This document shows, piece after piece, positions 1-13,185 of a stretch of DNA of 64,000 nucleotides. The position numbers and the translations under genes were made by a program. This DNA comes from Agriotes lineatus (Eukaryota; Arthropoda; Insecta; Coleoptera; Elateridae): the NCBI GenBank assembly GCA_940337035.1, contig OW679195.1, positions 179,772,015 through 179,836,014 on the forward strand. The letters are read 5' to 3'. The number at the start of each line of letters is the position of its first letter. Position 1 is the first letter of the stretch. The notes below the pieces were generated by a model that made no database searches, was not told the origin of the DNA, and saw only the letters and a list, made by a program, of their open reading frames with translations.

Positions 1-179
1 ATCAACCAACTGTCGCCTGGTGGAGAGGATGATTCGAATGGTAAATTGAATTCTGAGGTATGTACTAGGTAAGGTACCATTGAATAACGAGGAAATGATA
101 ACTTTTTCGTGAGATTCTGAGTTAGTTATTTCCGATACCTCAAGTAAATTGGTTCCCTCAGCCATGTTTCTGCAAGAAG

Positions 180-563
180 TTCGCAAACTGGTTGTTTCAG
201 ATATGGATTTATTGAACAAAATCGGTTGAACTTGAAAACTAAACAATATTCAAAGACTCTGAGATGATTTAAGGAAACGATTAAGAAATCAATATTTGGG
301 TCATCTAGAATAAAGAACGTTTAAGAAAAAATATTGCAAAATAAAAATAGAAAACGTTGGCCTAAAAAAGTATGTACTGGCCACTAGGGACTATTTTAGA
401 AGTCTGCTTTGTGGAGGATGGAAATGTCCGAGTTGTACAGGTTAAGCCGAAAAGTGGAGAATTAGTATGCCCAATCCAACTTATTTACTTTCTGGAAATG
501 AGTTCGCCGGACGAAGTAAAAATTCCAGAGGAAATAAACGGACAAAACCCAAAAAAATCATAG
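180..563 (+). pseudogene. Bel/Pao retrotransposon pol, C-terminal fragment
   Basis: The open stretch at 372-563 (63 codons) reads as the C-terminal domain that follows the integrase in Bel/Pao pol proteins (DUF5641 type). The diagnostic core is WPLG, then a DGxVRVV block, then SGELVCPI. Upstream, from about 180, matching pieces of the preceding region can be read only across stops and frame changes, so this is a decayed copy. It lies just upstream of a polypurine tract and an LTR start, as expected for the end of pol. The family call rests on motif recognition. The first 180 bases may be more of the same element but are too decayed to call. Confidence 0.62.
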
Positions 564-662
564 TGCCTGAGCCCTAGATTATTTATTCGAAAAGTGGAAC
601 TAGAGTTCAATTTTTGGATAGTTAGTTTTATTGTTTAAGGTTGATTTATGTATAAGTCAATC

Positions 663-700
663 AAAGGTGGGAAGATGTTAAAATAAGATGACATTATGTG
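663..700 (+). other. Polypurine tract and 3' LTR start of the Bel/Pao copy
   Basis: A purine run AAAGGTGGGAAGA (663-675) is followed directly by TGTTAAAATAAG, the TG-type start expected of an LTR. The distance from the pol stop at about 563 is normal for Bel/Pao elements. The downstream LTR end is not recognised, and no second LTR copy was found. Confidence 0.5.
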
Positions 701-3499
701 TGTTGCCAGGTTAAACATAGAGTTGTTGATAAACAAAAAAGAGTAGGGTGGTTGACCCTGTTTTGTTAAGTAATTTTATATAAAATTTACAAATAGCTAT
801 TTGTACAACAATAATAACAACAATCTTTTTTATGACATTGAAGTTTGATACACGAAGGCGAAACCGTAGCTGTTCAAACAAATACTGGCGGCCGGTTATC
901 AGTCTGGAAAATGGCAAACAGAAAGATTTTGCGTAGATGACCGTTATCGTTCCGTGAATGTAGCTGTTTGAGAAAATCGTACCGTGTTAATTTTTGAAAA
1001 TTACAACTTTTACAGGCTACATACAGATTTACGAAGTGCAGGCTACCCATGTGAAATTCCAATTTGCGCTCTGTTTAAGAGTCGCGAAATTTCATCTCGA
1101 CCCCCGCATCTGAAAGGAACCCTCGTATCATCCCGATATTTACCGCTTCGCAACCATTCTGGAAAGCAAAGCTCGTCGCCGACACAGCTTTCAAAGGCGC
1201 TACATCGGCCAATTTGTCCTAGCTAATCTTCAAGCTGCTGTTGTTTATTCTTTCCGAAGGAGTTCTGGAAATAACTCTGTTTATATCACGTGTAGACTAA
1301 TGCCGACAGTCCGCAACCAACCCATTTTGGTTTCATTAAAGTTCGGTCGCCCGATTCGGCCTCCCTATTGACTGAGCCATCGCCCAAGGCTAGGATTCCG
1401 CTCAGCCCTGGTGATCGACCATTCGGATTCGCACTTCATTTAATCTGCTGCACCCATCTAAGTTAATCATGTTTTTATTACATGTGCAAACAACGCCAAC
1501 TTTGTATGTGTGTTAATAGGTAAGCTGTATGTTTTGAAAGAAGTTTTAGAGTGTATCCTCGTAAGAAGTGCAGCAACGCTCTTGGGATAGTTTATCAATA
1601 TTGCTTTTCTCTTTACTGTAAACCTGTAACATATGTAAATATTTGGTAGGAATTTTGCTTATCAAGTGACGTGATGTCACGATCAGGTAACATTCTTAGG
1701 AATTGTTGTGTTACCATGTTTTGTTGCGGTTGGAGCTGCAAGGCTGCCCGCTTAAAGGTATTTGATGAAACTTATCCTAACAGAGTTTCTGATTTTTATA
1801 TATAAAGCGTATTTTGAAATCAGGTAACGCATTAAAAAATTCTAGTTGAAACATGTCGGTTAAAAAAGTCGTGAAAATGGAAGAAAATCTAAGTTTTGAA
1901 TGTAAATTTTAGCGGTACATGAGCGTTTTGTTTAATTTAACCGAATCTATAAGTGTTATCGTTTAAGAGACTGCATGTTGAAAGGGACGTTCTTGTTATA
2001 CTATATAACACAGAGAATTTAAGGTATCTACTAGTGTTAATCCTAACAGACTATGTTGTATTTCCTGACTTGTAGCAACATTCCTAGTGGGTTTCAATTT
2101 GCAGGTACTGCGAGTCAGTACAAATGGGTTGAGATTTGATTGAAATCCAACGCATAGACAATTATAGTGTTGATGAAACCATTTGGTATTACTGTTGTAG
2201 GTATTCTATAATATTTAGTTCAGATATAGTCAGCACTTACACTGTCAAAAGTTTAGGATAATTCTCTTCTAAAATTCAATCTCGTGTAATTTGAAATCGA
2301 TCAGAGCTTTTAATATTCTTGAATCTACATGCTCAACGCGGTCGTTTTCAAAGGGACGCGGATTAAGTTGCCTTTTGTGAACAGTAAAATGACGTTATTG
2401 GCGATGATTTCTAATATAAATTCCAAGTTATGCATATTACCCGCGGATTAATTTAGAGATTAATAAAGGAATTAAGTTCCTGGCTTATGGTTATTGCTGT
2501 GCTTAAATCACAGCCCCATTATTTTAAGCTCAAGGGCAAGAGCTCTGTCCTCGAATTAAAATTTCTAGCTTCCTCAAGGCTTTTGAAATTTCGGATTTTC
2601 GAATTTTCGTTCTCGTTTCCTGCCTTGTCGCGGTCAAAACGGAGCGAGTAACGATCCGCATCCACGCATTTGCGTCGGTGTCCCGCTGACCTAGTTGGCG
2701 CCCTTCTTTATTTTCCTAATAGATGGCGAACCCAATTCTGTTAATCCTGCAAGTTGATGATAAATGACTTCGTACGCAGCTGGAACAGACAGGAATCCCT
2801 CGAAAAATTAGCCCTGCTCGAAATCTGAACCAGAATGGGACATGGGGGTGCGAATGGAAATAAACATGACTCGTCTTTATGCAGAACTGTGATTAATCGA
2901 CGGCCCACGCCGCGCGTCTTTAATTTTTTTGGGTTGAACTGGGTTTCCGATAAAATAAGCAGTAGGTACTTGTTCGTTACTAAATTCCGTAAATCTTGCA
3001 AAATGTCTTGCGTTCGAGTATTTCTCTTAAGAAGACGTCTAAGGTAGGAGAGGCGGCCAAAATGCAAACGAAAAGGCCTTGGTTAATACCCTTGACAATG
3101 AATTTAGCTTCAGCTCGGGCTGGGAATTCTAATGGGGTCGAATTGAGTGAATTTAAATTTGATTTTTTGTTTATTCTTGAAATTCACGATTCGCAAGGGG
3201 CACAAGGAAGCGAAGAGCGCTGCGAACGTAAGCTCCGACTTTCAACTTGTAAAATGTTGTAATAAAGCCACCCGATGTCTTTAGCCCAACGTTGCAGCAA
3301 AAGAAATAAGGAAAGGTTGTATTCAAGTTAGGAAATGCCAAATAATAGGATCGAGTCGGACAAAATCTATTGAAAAGAATTACATGAAGCCCAAAGGTTC
3401 GACAGATATATTTGAGGTATGTAATAAATGATGTGAAATTTATCACCTAAAAATACATTAAAAGAAGCTATGGATAAAAACGTTACTAGGTAGAATAAT
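701..3499. other. No gene recognised
   Basis: The first few hundred bases probably belong to the Bel/Pao LTR. After that no coding region, RNA gene or clear repeat boundary is visible. Small open frames here (for example near 984-1226 and 2741-3262, both strands) overlap each other and match no family I know. GC content rises locally near 1060-1440 and 2600-2720. Confidence 0.5.
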
Positions 3500-3960
3500 T
3501 AATGGTCTTCGACAAAACAATTGTAGCAACACGAAATTATATAAAGTGGTTTTATTTACATATTAATAAAATAACTCTCTTGTCGAAAGAGTTCAAGTTT
3601 GTTACTCATATGTCTCTTAGATCTTTTTTATCCTACTTCCTCGAAGTCCATCAGCTACCGCCCTTAGTGCACGTTTTGCGAATCTGCTTTCTTCCATTTG
3701 TATTAATATGTCCTATCCATCTGGTTGTATATTTCTCTACACCTCTTGTTTTCTTGCACAGAAATAATTATTGTTTTTCAAACTTTTTTTTCAAAAATTT
3801 CAAGAAGGTTTTTATCCAATTTAGATAGAATCCATATTGCAAAGGTGTATATTAGCAGGTCTATTGGTCTTATTAGAGTCTTGTATATTACACAGCTTAA
3901 TTTTATTGTCATTCTCGGCGTGTTACAGGAGTGAACGGTATTTACTACACAAAACAGGCC
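3500..3960 (-). pseudogene. Non-LTR retrotransposon remnant (RT C-terminal region)
   Basis: Read on the minus strand, about 3780-3960 resembles the thumb region after the LINE catalytic core, with a block like YKTLIRP followed by a short linker and an FEKK-type end. Further along (about 3600-3770) a WIGH-type segment resembles the basic tail of RTE-like elements. The reading needs frame changes and crosses stops. A similar tail occurs at 55.9-56.3 kb on the plus strand. Confidence 0.4.
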
Positions 3961-4686
3961 TTCAAGTGAGTCTTGGGTCATTACTTGACTTTACTTGAAT
4001 AATAAGTCCCCCAAGCACATGTCAAATGTGATGCACGATTATTTTAACAGATTGCAATGCCTCAATACGTAAGTGTTTTGCCTTGTACAAGTTTACCCCG
4101 GCTAGTGGATCAGTGGAAACAGTGGGATGAGTTCGCTGAACGTTACGTTGGAGTTAGAAAGCTGCTTAGAAATTGGGTTGCCTTGGCCCCATGGATTCGG
4201 TATTTAGCTTTCTACTTGCTCTCCTAGAATTTGAAAGAGGGAACTAGCGATGTTCCGGGCCGATATATCCGACAGCCACTCGGACTTACCTTGGATGATA
4301 TTGGTACTTGTCTGCCAACTACTGTACAATGCTTAACAGAACATGCAATGCAATGAAACATATGCGACATACAAGCAAAACATCTACTAAATATTGTAAC
4401 GCCAACATCTGCATACATTTGAATATGAACATTAAACAATACATAATTTATACTTCGCTCGGTTAGGCGTTATCAGACTGCATCTGACCAGCGCGCGAAC
4501 CAGTGATAACAAACTCGTACCGGCTATGCGCAACAGACGCGAAGACGCCACTCCTACGCCTCTTCCTACCTAAGCAAGCCTGAAGTGACTGTGATGATAA
4601 CGTGGATCGAGAACTATAAAAGCAGGTTTGTCGGCCCTACAACTTCACTTGAGTCCACCAATTCCGACCAGCAACACTGGGCCCAG
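3961..4686. other. No gene recognised
   Basis: Unique-looking sequence between a LINE remnant and the direct repeats. No coding or structural signal was recognised. Confidence 0.45.
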
Positions 4687-4689
4687 TGG

Positions 4690-5285
4690 GGGCGCTTCGG
4701 TACGATTAGGACGAGTGCTCCAGCACGAGTGTTAATCTCAAGCGCAATGGACATGAGTACTGATAAGACCGCAAAAATAATCTACTTAACTTTAACTATG
4801 CATGGTATTCGATGGACTATTCAATGAACCAAACTATTTCTTCAAATTAGTTTTAGGTAAATCTAGCAACAAACCACGCAATGTAGTAACAGAAAACTAA
4901 AATTGATTTTTTCTAAAAAAATCTAGATTTGCTTAAAAACGTCATCTGAATACCTTGTAGGAAGATATATCCACTAATATTTTTTTGATTGGTCAAAAAA
5001 CGTCAAATTCTGGATTTTCATTGTACATTGCGCTTTAGTATGATTAGGACGAGTGCGCTGCACGAGTCCTAATCCCAAGCGCAATGGACATGAGTAGTGA
5101 TTCCACCGCAAATATAATCTACTTAACTTTGACTAAGAATGGTATTCGAGGGACTATTCAATGAACCAAACTACTTTTTCAAATTAGTTTTCAGTAAATC
5201 TAGCAATAAACTACGCAATTTCTATAGTAACAGAACACTAATATTGACTTTTTTCTAATAAAAATTACATTTGTTTAAAATAGTC
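4690..5285 (+). repeat. Direct repeat pair, two diverged copies about 340 bp apart
   Basis: Copy A (about 4690-4935) and copy B (about 5028-5285) share long stretches in the same order. These are the hairpin block around GATTAGGACGAGTGC, the segment AAGCGCAATGGACATGAGTA, a block containing ATTCAATGAACCAAACTA, and a T-rich tail. They differ by scattered substitutions and small indels. Each copy starts with an imperfect palindrome. No coding potential is visible. They are probably tandem copies of a non-autonomous element. Confidence 0.7.
5028..5084. repeat. Nested hairpin at the head of repeat copy B
   Basis: TTGCGCTT (5028-5035) pairs with AAGCGCAA (5077-5084). Inside it GATTAGGAC (5042-5050) pairs with GTCCTAATC (5066-5074), and GTGC pairs with GCAC around a GCT loop. 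The equivalent block at 4692-4745 has the same shape with several substitutions, so the two-part stem is a property of the family. Confidence 0.75.
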
Positions 5286-5291
5286 AAGGGT

Positions 5292-5500
5292 AATACCACA
5301 AAAGATAAAAATTTTTTGAGAATTTTTTTGTTTCACATGCAAATTATTCCGTTTAAATTTCTCGAAACGAAAACTGCGTTAAAAATTCCGCGAGACCGCA
5401 GGTTGAGTGGAATTTGAGCAGTTTTTGTTGAGAGAAATTTGCAATAACTTGTCTGTTGACGAAAAAAATTCTCTTAAAAAATTTTGCCTTGAGTGGTATT
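5292..5500. repeat. Imperfect palindrome (foldback element), arms about 100 bp
   Basis: AATACCAC at the left edge is mirrored by GTGGTATT at the right edge. The arms continue inward through an A/T-rich segment and an AAATTTCTC block to a centre near GCGAGACCGC at about 5396. The arms differ by scattered mismatches and small gaps. There is no coding capacity, which suggests a MITE-like element. Confidence 0.7.
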
Positions 5501-5824
5501 TGGAAAGATTATTCGACAATATGGGTATACGACTTTTACCGTATTCGACAGCACACATTTTTAACGTTTTCCACTATTAATTCAATACTAGAGCTTCCAA
5601 CACGATTATTATGAGTTTTTAGAACGATGCTGATTTGCAAACTTTGACTGATATTTTGGTGAAATGTCAGTCAAAGGCTACTCACTAAATTGAAATCATC
5701 GAAACCAATCGGGCTCGCTTGAAAACACTGGGGCATTGGTGTTTTCAATGACAGTCAATTTTGATTGGCCGTTTCTGAAAAATTGAACAATACTCATTGG
5801 TTCGTTCATTATAGTGTTGAATAA

Positions 5825-5915
5825 TCACTTGCATACCTTCTAGGAAGATATATCGACTGATATGTTTTTAATTGGTCAAGAAACGTCAAAATTCTGGATT
5901 TTCATTGGTCACTTT
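5825..5915 (+). repeat. Second copy of the 4946-5025 segment
   Basis: The block containing AGGAAGATATAT, TTGGTCAA and CTGGATTTTCATTG occurs at about 4946-5025 and again here, in the same orientation. The spacing is about 880 bp. It is part of the same repeat cluster as 4690-5285. Confidence 0.6.
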
Positions 5916-6887
5916 TTGACAGATGACAGGTGAATTGAATAGTCTAGGTTATTTGTTAAAAACACATGTACGGAATAACTTAGTTTCAATTGTTTCAAAA
6001 TATTTTTAGATGTGGAAGTTAACAAAAATACGTCCGCCTAGCACGGCGTCTTTATAGAAGAACTCCTACTAAAATTTACTGAGAAACGACTTTTCCAAGC
6101 ATTTTGGTTTGAATTTATTCAATCTAATTGGCTCCAGTCAAATAAATGAGATTTAAGCGAATCAATCAAAGTTAATGGCATTTTTTGAAATTATTTTAAA
6201 TTATCAAATTGTAAACTCTAGTCTTATTATTAAAATATGATCTAATATATTTGTGGCGTTAAATTGCGCAATCAATTCTTTACATTCTGATATCTTATAG
6301 GTAATGTTTTTGAAAAATTATTTTACATTAATTTTAGTAATTAGTACAATTACCAAGTAAGCCCTTATTTTTAATTTATGTGTTGAACACCCTCGAATAT
6401 GGCTCATATTCACTTTGTGTATGCTTCATAAACATAATATTTACAAAAGAATCTCATTTTAAAATCTGACACTTCAATTTGTTATTAAATTTTGCATTTT
6501 AATGTAAAATGAACTTTTTTAGGTTCAGACTTTCCTGCTTCGTAGAAATTTGCTTATTAAAACAGCTTGAACCCAGAGGTTGAATATGGAACAACATTTA
6601 TATTTACTGATGTGTATACAAATAAAATGTCAAGTGATTCTGACAGCTATGGACACTAATGAATAGCAATGCTGTCAAGATCGTAACTGACTTTGAAGTT
6701 TTTATTCATTTTCTTGTACAAATAGTACTAAGATACTAATAAACCTTAATTAAAATTAATTAAACAGATACACATTTAAAACTAATAGTGTTTTTGTCAT
6801 TTTATTTAATTGTAATATAACCTAGCGCCACTTTTGTCCACTTATATCATTTTTATTGATAAATACTTTGTATTTTGAACAGCATTC
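5916..6887. other. No gene recognised
   Basis: AT-rich sequence with no coding, RNA or clear repeat signal. Confidence 0.45.
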
Positions 6888-7075
6888 AGAGCTGGGTAAA
6901 TTGCTTTTAAAAAGTAATTGATTAGGCGCTAATTATCAATTACCGTCCAGGGAAATAATTAAATTACTAATTTCAAATGAAATAGTAATTCAATTATCAA
7001 TTACTTGGTAATGAAAATTGCACTACAATTACTTTTTCAATTGCTTTCAATATAAATTACTGTCGTATATTTGTA
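6888..7075 (+). repeat. GTAATT-rich dispersed repeat, copy 1
   Basis: It starts CAGAGCTGGGTAAATTGC and is followed by many copies of GTAATT and its complement. The same unit recurs at 45163-45362 in the same orientation. The CAGAGCTGGG start resembles hAT-family terminal sequences, but a matching opposite end was not found. Confidence 0.6.
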
Positions 7076-7547
7076 TTGAGACAGCTCAGTGCTAGTATAT
7101 CATCTGCTTCAGCTAGTTGTTTGTTGTTATGGAAAAGAAGAAATTATATTGTTACTTGTTATTTGTCAATAATAGAATTGTCAACCTGACAGAAAAGTTC
7201 CCCATAACAGCCATGGCTGTTATACATTTAATAGCCTAGGTCGTTAAGAAATAACAGAACAGTAACATTTTATCAGTATTTATTCAACAGTAAAAACACA
7301 AGAGCTTTTTTGTTATCTTTAAAAGAAAATCTCGAGTGTTTTTTGGCAAGATAAATTAACGATATAATATAAATGAACAAACATAATTATCAAATTAACT
7401 TCACCAAGTAATTATAACTGACAAGGTAGACATGAAAGTGACGTACGCGTACTAGATGTAGTCTGCTTATGAGGAACAGGCGTTTTTATCGCTGTAACAA
7501 AAGATGCACCTTTTTTATCGCTATAGGAGTTGATTTACCAACATGAA

Positions 7548-7650
7548 CACTGGCAATACTGAAATGTATTGTTGGTGACACTTTAAGTATATGCCAAATT
7601 CGAGGTTAGCAGGTTAGGTTTTGCGTCAATCTGTGTCAATGAAAGCCTCT
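7548..7650 (+). repeat. Dispersed repeat module, copy 1 of 3
   Basis: It contains GGCAATACTG followed by a GCCAAATTCGAGGTTAGC block and GGTTAGGTTTTGCGTCA. The same core occurs at 19250-19380 and in the arms of the 38833-39092 palindrome. No protein is encoded. Confidence 0.55.
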
Positions 7651-8289
7651 CCATTACGACTTTTCTTTTCATGCTCAAAAGACGAAACAAAGCCACTAAA
7701 GTTTTACACTAACTAATCTTGATATTCAACATTTAGTGTCCTACAGAGTAGATGAGAAGCGTGCAATTTTAAGATTTATAATTAGATGGAATTCTTCTTC
7801 TTTACAATATAAGTGAGGGATATTCTTAGAAGATGACAAAATGGTGCATATTTCAAATGCTACCGGATCAGTTTAAAGCGAAGTGGAAATGCATTTACAT
7901 TTCCTAAACCAACAAAGTCGATGAATTGAATACGATTTGCAGAAGCTAAGTGGTAGCTTCGAAGTTGCTTATAAAAATTGTTAGAAAACGTTTTGAAAAA
8001 CAGACAGTATTTGTGATGACAAATCGGATTACTTTTTGCATAAACCTCTTTAAAGAACTTTTCTACCTTTTTGCTAGTCTAGTACAATGGTGAAACAGAA
8101 ACGTCGTGGAAGATCTATTTTAAACAAAACGTATAGGAACCATATATCCCTCTAAAGCTGAGCTTCGCCGAGTTACATCCATTTATTGTATTTTCGATTT
8201 AACTTTATGAAAACGTACATAAATATTTGAAGCGTCCCTAAACGCCCGACTTGGACGTGACAGCTCTTTCCTCAACTTTTGATCTCTAC
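7651..8289. other. No gene recognised
   Basis: Nothing coding or structural was recognised between the repeat module and the LTR-like stretch. Confidence 0.4.
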
Positions 8290-8815
8290 TAGCCCGAGGT
8301 ATTGTTTTGTATAGAAATTTTATATATAGCGACGTCGCTTTTGTCCGCCCTTGCTAATAAAGAATTTTATTGTTCTACACATAGGCCTCTGCTTTGCCTT
8401 ACAAACATTGTTGTTGTAAGTCCCTCCGTCATCGAGCCTTTCAGGTTGCCAATCGTCCTCGCTTCGACCTAATTAGCAATTCGACCGGCGGTTTTCGGGT
8501 TTTGCCTGTTTTAACATGGAACGCATTGCAAAAGGGGATGATAAAGTGAGTTATAAATTAGGATTTCGAAAGTTGGTAGCAACCCTGTCTCGGGTCACGT
8601 ACTACGGATATGACTGCACTGATGAGCGCCCGCGGTCAGATAGTTACACTTGGAGTTGTACTCACGTCCGGCCGGTCCGGAACTACACACAACTTCTCCA
8701 AAGACTTGCTATCTTTTCATTTCACTCGCGTTTAATGGACTATTCTCCCTTGATTTCGTTTTGTGTCTCCTCGGTGCTGCAGAAACAAACGGAGATGATT
8801 AAAGTGCGCTCCTAG
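8290..8815 (+). other. LTR-like 3' end and leader with a short open frame
   Basis: A TATATATA-type box (about 8320-8328), an AATAAAG signal at about 8357-8363 and the downstream leader resemble the R-U5 and leader of a Bel/Pao-type LTR element. An ATG at 8516 opens 99 codons (8516-8815) with no similarity I recognise. It could be a decayed gag start. It could also be chance, because neither the LTR start nor a clear primer-binding site is visible. Treat as tentative. Confidence 0.25.
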
Positions 8816-10497
8816 GGCTCGCTTATGGCGGCCACTAATCGTTTTTTCCAATAGCAAAGCTGCTAGGACTTTTTAGGGGCTGTGGCTTTCACGATAACAT
8901 CGAGCTCGGATCTAATTTTTGAACGAAGTTGTGATGTTAAAATAATTTTTAGACTAAAGTAAATCCCGAAAAGACTTTGTCGTACAGTAGCTAAGGGCTG
9001 TCTGTAAAAATGAGCTTAGTGTAAAGATTTCTTTCTGAGCAAAGCGTTTTTATTACAACGCTACAACATTAGTTTTCATAACTAACGTACAAAAACCAAG
9101 ACATTGGTATAACAATCAGCAGCGCAAAGGTGAAATGTTAAGATGGATGGTGCTTTCAAAGAATCTTCGACGAAAACGTTTGCTTTCATAGTTTCTGAGA
9201 AAAGTTGTATTAATAATATTAGGTTAAATTAGCCATTTATTACGTAACAAGTACATAATAAAATTGTAAGACTTCATTGGATGAGCCTTTGTTATATTCT
9301 TGTAATGCGAAAGCTTGATATGCCTCAGTGTACTTATTTTTGAACAAATATTTGATAATGTCAGTTGAGCCAATTTACTTTGTAATTATGGACTGATTCG
9401 TACCTTACCACATTAAGGGACTTAACAAAATCATAAACCATGTGTTTATGGAACAGTCTAACATAGACACTTTTTTTCAAAGTCTGAGTTACATATTACC
9501 CAGCCTTTTTGCGTTAGAGTTGTTAGAAAAAATATCAAAAGATACTACAAAAACGTTTAATGATTTTTTAGAACATTTTGAACGTAAATAAAATGCTAAA
9601 AGTATCTACAGAACAATTAAAAAAAAGAACATGGCGTGAAGATATAATGTGTAATTACATGTAATGGCCTTATATCGTGTACACTTCTTAATCCTGTTCT
9701 GAAAAAGATAATATTGAATTTTAAGACTGATACGACTAAAAATATATGAAATTATTATTTTAAGTTGAAATGTTATCAAAAAAACTGATGGTCACTTTGT
9801 TTAGATATAATAAGTATTTCAATGTTTTATTACCATTTCATATACTTAATTTTGGTCTTGATCGTCGGAAACACTATATACTTTAGGTACGTGCTCTTGG
9901 TAGTGCTGATTTTATTTTGAACAGATACAGATGTGTCGATATAAAAATGTTTCTGAAGATTTACGAAAATTGTAGTGAGTGTACAAAGATGAATTTGGTA
10001 ATTTAAAAAAGTGGAAATGCATTTTGGCTTTATTCCAGTCAAATTTTAGCTCACCGGTCGTTTGATCGTTTTTCTTGTTTATAATAAAAAATCTACATGC
10101 CTTTCTATAAAAGTAGCAAATTTTCAGTATGTCCAAATGCAACCATAATAGCTATTTGTACAACAAGTGCTAAAAGTGAACGTTTATGCACGAGTTTGCA
10201 CACAATATTTTTTCTACGGCCTTAAATTTACAGTTGTTAATCCTTAACAACAAATGTTCGGATTTATGACAGTTATAATTTATGTCATAGTAAAGAGATG
10301 GCCTTGACACGCAGGTGACTGTTTCTGCAGCTAGTAGCTGTCAAAGTTAGTTATCAAAGGTAATTATAAATGTACATATTTTACTTTATTTATTACATAA
10401 TGCTTGAATTATTTAAAAAACACTTTACCTCTAAGGAAAGAAGTGACTAGAATAACTTTACAACCTCACTTCCAGTTCGAAATTCTAAATCCAATAC
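8816..10497. other. No gene recognised
   Basis: AT-rich. Short minus-strand frames at 9830-10142 overlap each other and match nothing I know. The word ATAGCTATTTGTACAACAA near 10148 also occurs near 795, and a related inverted form occurs near 15850. Confidence 0.45.
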
Positions 10498-10539
10498 CAG
10501 CTGTTTACTTTTAGCACATGGGCTAAAAGTAAACAGCTG
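10498..10539. repeat. Perfect 18-bp inverted repeat
   Basis: CAGCTGTTTACTTTTAGC (10498-10515) is followed by a 6-base loop and its exact reverse complement (10522-10539). It is not next to a gene. It could be a compact MITE centre or a cruciform-forming site. Confidence 0.85.
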
Positions 10540-13185
10540 ATTTCACTTTTAACACGCTAAATTATAAAACGTCATTGTGGTATTCCGTGCAGTGTTAGTT
10601 GATCAGACGTATTCTATTGGGTTTGTTGTATTGCCTGCTCTATTTACGAATTTATCGTATTGCCACAGTTTATGATAGAGCAGTTGCTTAGAAAGTATCT
10701 TTTACGGTGAGATTTTCTAGTAATCTTTTGTACTACTGTGGTCGTAAAATCAGTTGTATTCTGTTTGTTTTCTTTCCGAACTTGCGGCCGGTTTGTAAAA
10801 ACCCAAATCACCGATATCTTCAAGACCTCAAGTCTGGCAGTTCAGAGGAAATCTGTGATTCGGTCCTTCGTATTCTTTTTCAATTCGTTTTTTTTCAAAG
10901 GTGGAATAGCGTCTTTTTTGTTACAGGGATTTTTCTAGTTTTTCTAGAATTTTTTAGATTTTCGTATTTTTGCATGGAAAGCTTTTATTTTCGTTTTGGA
11001 TGAGCTCTGAATTTTAATATGTACTTGGGTATATGGATTTTGATGTTTATGGAATTGGTGGTAATTCGGCTCAGCTTTGACTTCCATTTCGTACTTCGTA
11101 GACTACACGATTTCTCTACGTTGGTACCGTTTCATCCAGCAGCTTGGCTGCATCAATTTAAAGCTACATCAGCTACCTAGATCGACGATGGATTTAACAG
11201 ATGTTCTACAACCTTATACTATAACGAAATAGTTGCCGCAATTCAATAATATATCGGCGCGAATAAGTGTGTCAATTGACATTTTCCTGCTTATTTTGGT
11301 TTTACTATTTCTGTGTTAATACAGTAGTGATTTATATGCGTACATCCTACATCCTTTACGCTTTGTTTATTTGCACTTTAAACTTATATTTGAAATCACA
11401 AATTACATCCGTTATGCGGTGAATGTAGCGTGTACACGTCGCAGGGTTAGTATTGCTCTTGACTCAGTTACGTATGTACCTTGTTCTTGAATACTTTAGA
11501 TATAATAATTTATTTCGGTACGAGAGACTACCTTCTTATTTACTTGTTCGCGTGTAAGCATTGAAGATAAATATTACCTTAATTGGGCCGTATTTATGTC
11601 TTTTTCTTTTTATAATAATAATATAATAGGTTATAGCTTATCAAAGAGTCTGCGTCTTATAATGCAATTTTGAGATATCGTCCTTCAATGTAAGTTGAGA
11701 TTATCATATCACCGGTAAATCTTCCAACTTTGATTCGCCAGTTGTTGAATAATCAAGTTGATTTTTGCCAGTTCAGTACACCAGAACAGTTCTGTTTTTT
11801 AAGCTATTTTTTTAATTCTCCGATATTTTTTGAAGTACCAGCTGCTGCACAGTGAGTAGAAGTTATTTATACAGACCAATAGGGTAAGAAAGCCGTTCAT
11901 GGTCTTGTTAAAGACGGTTTGGATTTTTGACCCAGAAACGTTGCTGTTTTAAAATTTCAGCTATTGCAAACGACTCCCAAATATAATGAGTATTTCTTTT
12001 ACCAAAATGGATTATAATCGTGTAAACCGTAATTGGAAATGCTAATGTTGTACAAAAAGAATAATTGGCTGAAAGTAGTGCTATTGCCGAAAGCAACGTT
12101 TTCTCGATTGAAATATGTAAAGCGAACCAACTGCATTATCGCGCGCAGCCCAGACAGCGTAACTAACAATTACTGCAATCCTTGCAGCAACATTTTAATT
12201 TTATGAAACCATTCACGAGCAAAAATGAGATTTTAGCAGTTAGCACTTCGGTAATCCGAATAATTTCGACGATTGCACATGGCAGTCCCTGATATTACGG
12301 AAAGTGTAGTGTTAAAAGGATTAGTCTCCCATTAGCGTTAGTAATAATAGAGAGCGCTCGCAGCGCCAATGTTCCACGGGCCCTTTGGGACAAAGCGCTT
12401 CTTTTATAAGCGTGTTTCTGCAAAATTCGAAGCCGATGTAATCTTGTCCCGATATTAATGACTTGTTTTCAAAGCTGCTCTCTCTAAGCGCGACGAGAGG
12501 CGCTTAAGGTTTCTTTGGCTAGTCGTGGATCCATAACAAAATTATCACAAAAACTGAAATTACCGCCTCACAATATAGATTCCCTTTATGTGAATGATTA
12601 TGGACGTGGCATGTACAGGGGCATGCGCTGGAGGGTGCTTCACTGGAGAGTGTAAACATACAGTTTTTACAAGTGTGTACGTGCTTTTCCTTGATTCGCA
12701 GTGAATGTAACGTGCTTTCTTATCTTTTATTAGATAGTTTGAAGTGCCAAAGCTTTACGTCCCAGTAAGCGCAGAATGATTTAACTCAATACCCATCTCT
12801 GTTCTTGTTAATCCATCAGAAGATACAATTGTAACTATGGAGTAATATATATAAATATAAATCCTGTAAGCCTACGCACTAAAAGAACAACCAAAAACAT
12901 AAGTTGCAAGTTGCAACGTTGCAATACCTGTACGTAAGACCGTGACCGAAAATGCCCTGTTAGCACTATTTATTAGATATCTGTCTTATTAATTTATTAG
13001 GGTATTGGGTATCAATTAATCTTAGATTACTGTGAAGTACGTGCACGTGCAAGACGTGGCGCATCGGATGTACATAAATTAAATTTATTTTAAATTTATA
13101 CCAAACAGATAACTTTTTCACAAGTTTTAGATTTCTCAGAGGGTTTCTTGTGTTTTTCCCGGACTCATTGAAGCTTTACACGGGA
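10540..13185. other. No gene recognised
   Basis: No convincing coding region was recognised. Open frames at 10707-11003 (+) and 11908-12096 (-) are low-complexity in composition and match no family I know. Confidence 0.45.

Noticed and set aside
2695..2712. TTGGCGCCC word resembling a tRNA primer-binding site
   Set aside because: The match stops after 8 bases, and no LTR end or gag was found around it.
8516..8815. 99-codon frame as a gag or host exon
   Set aside because: No motif was recognised. It is kept only as part of a tentative LTR-leader entry.
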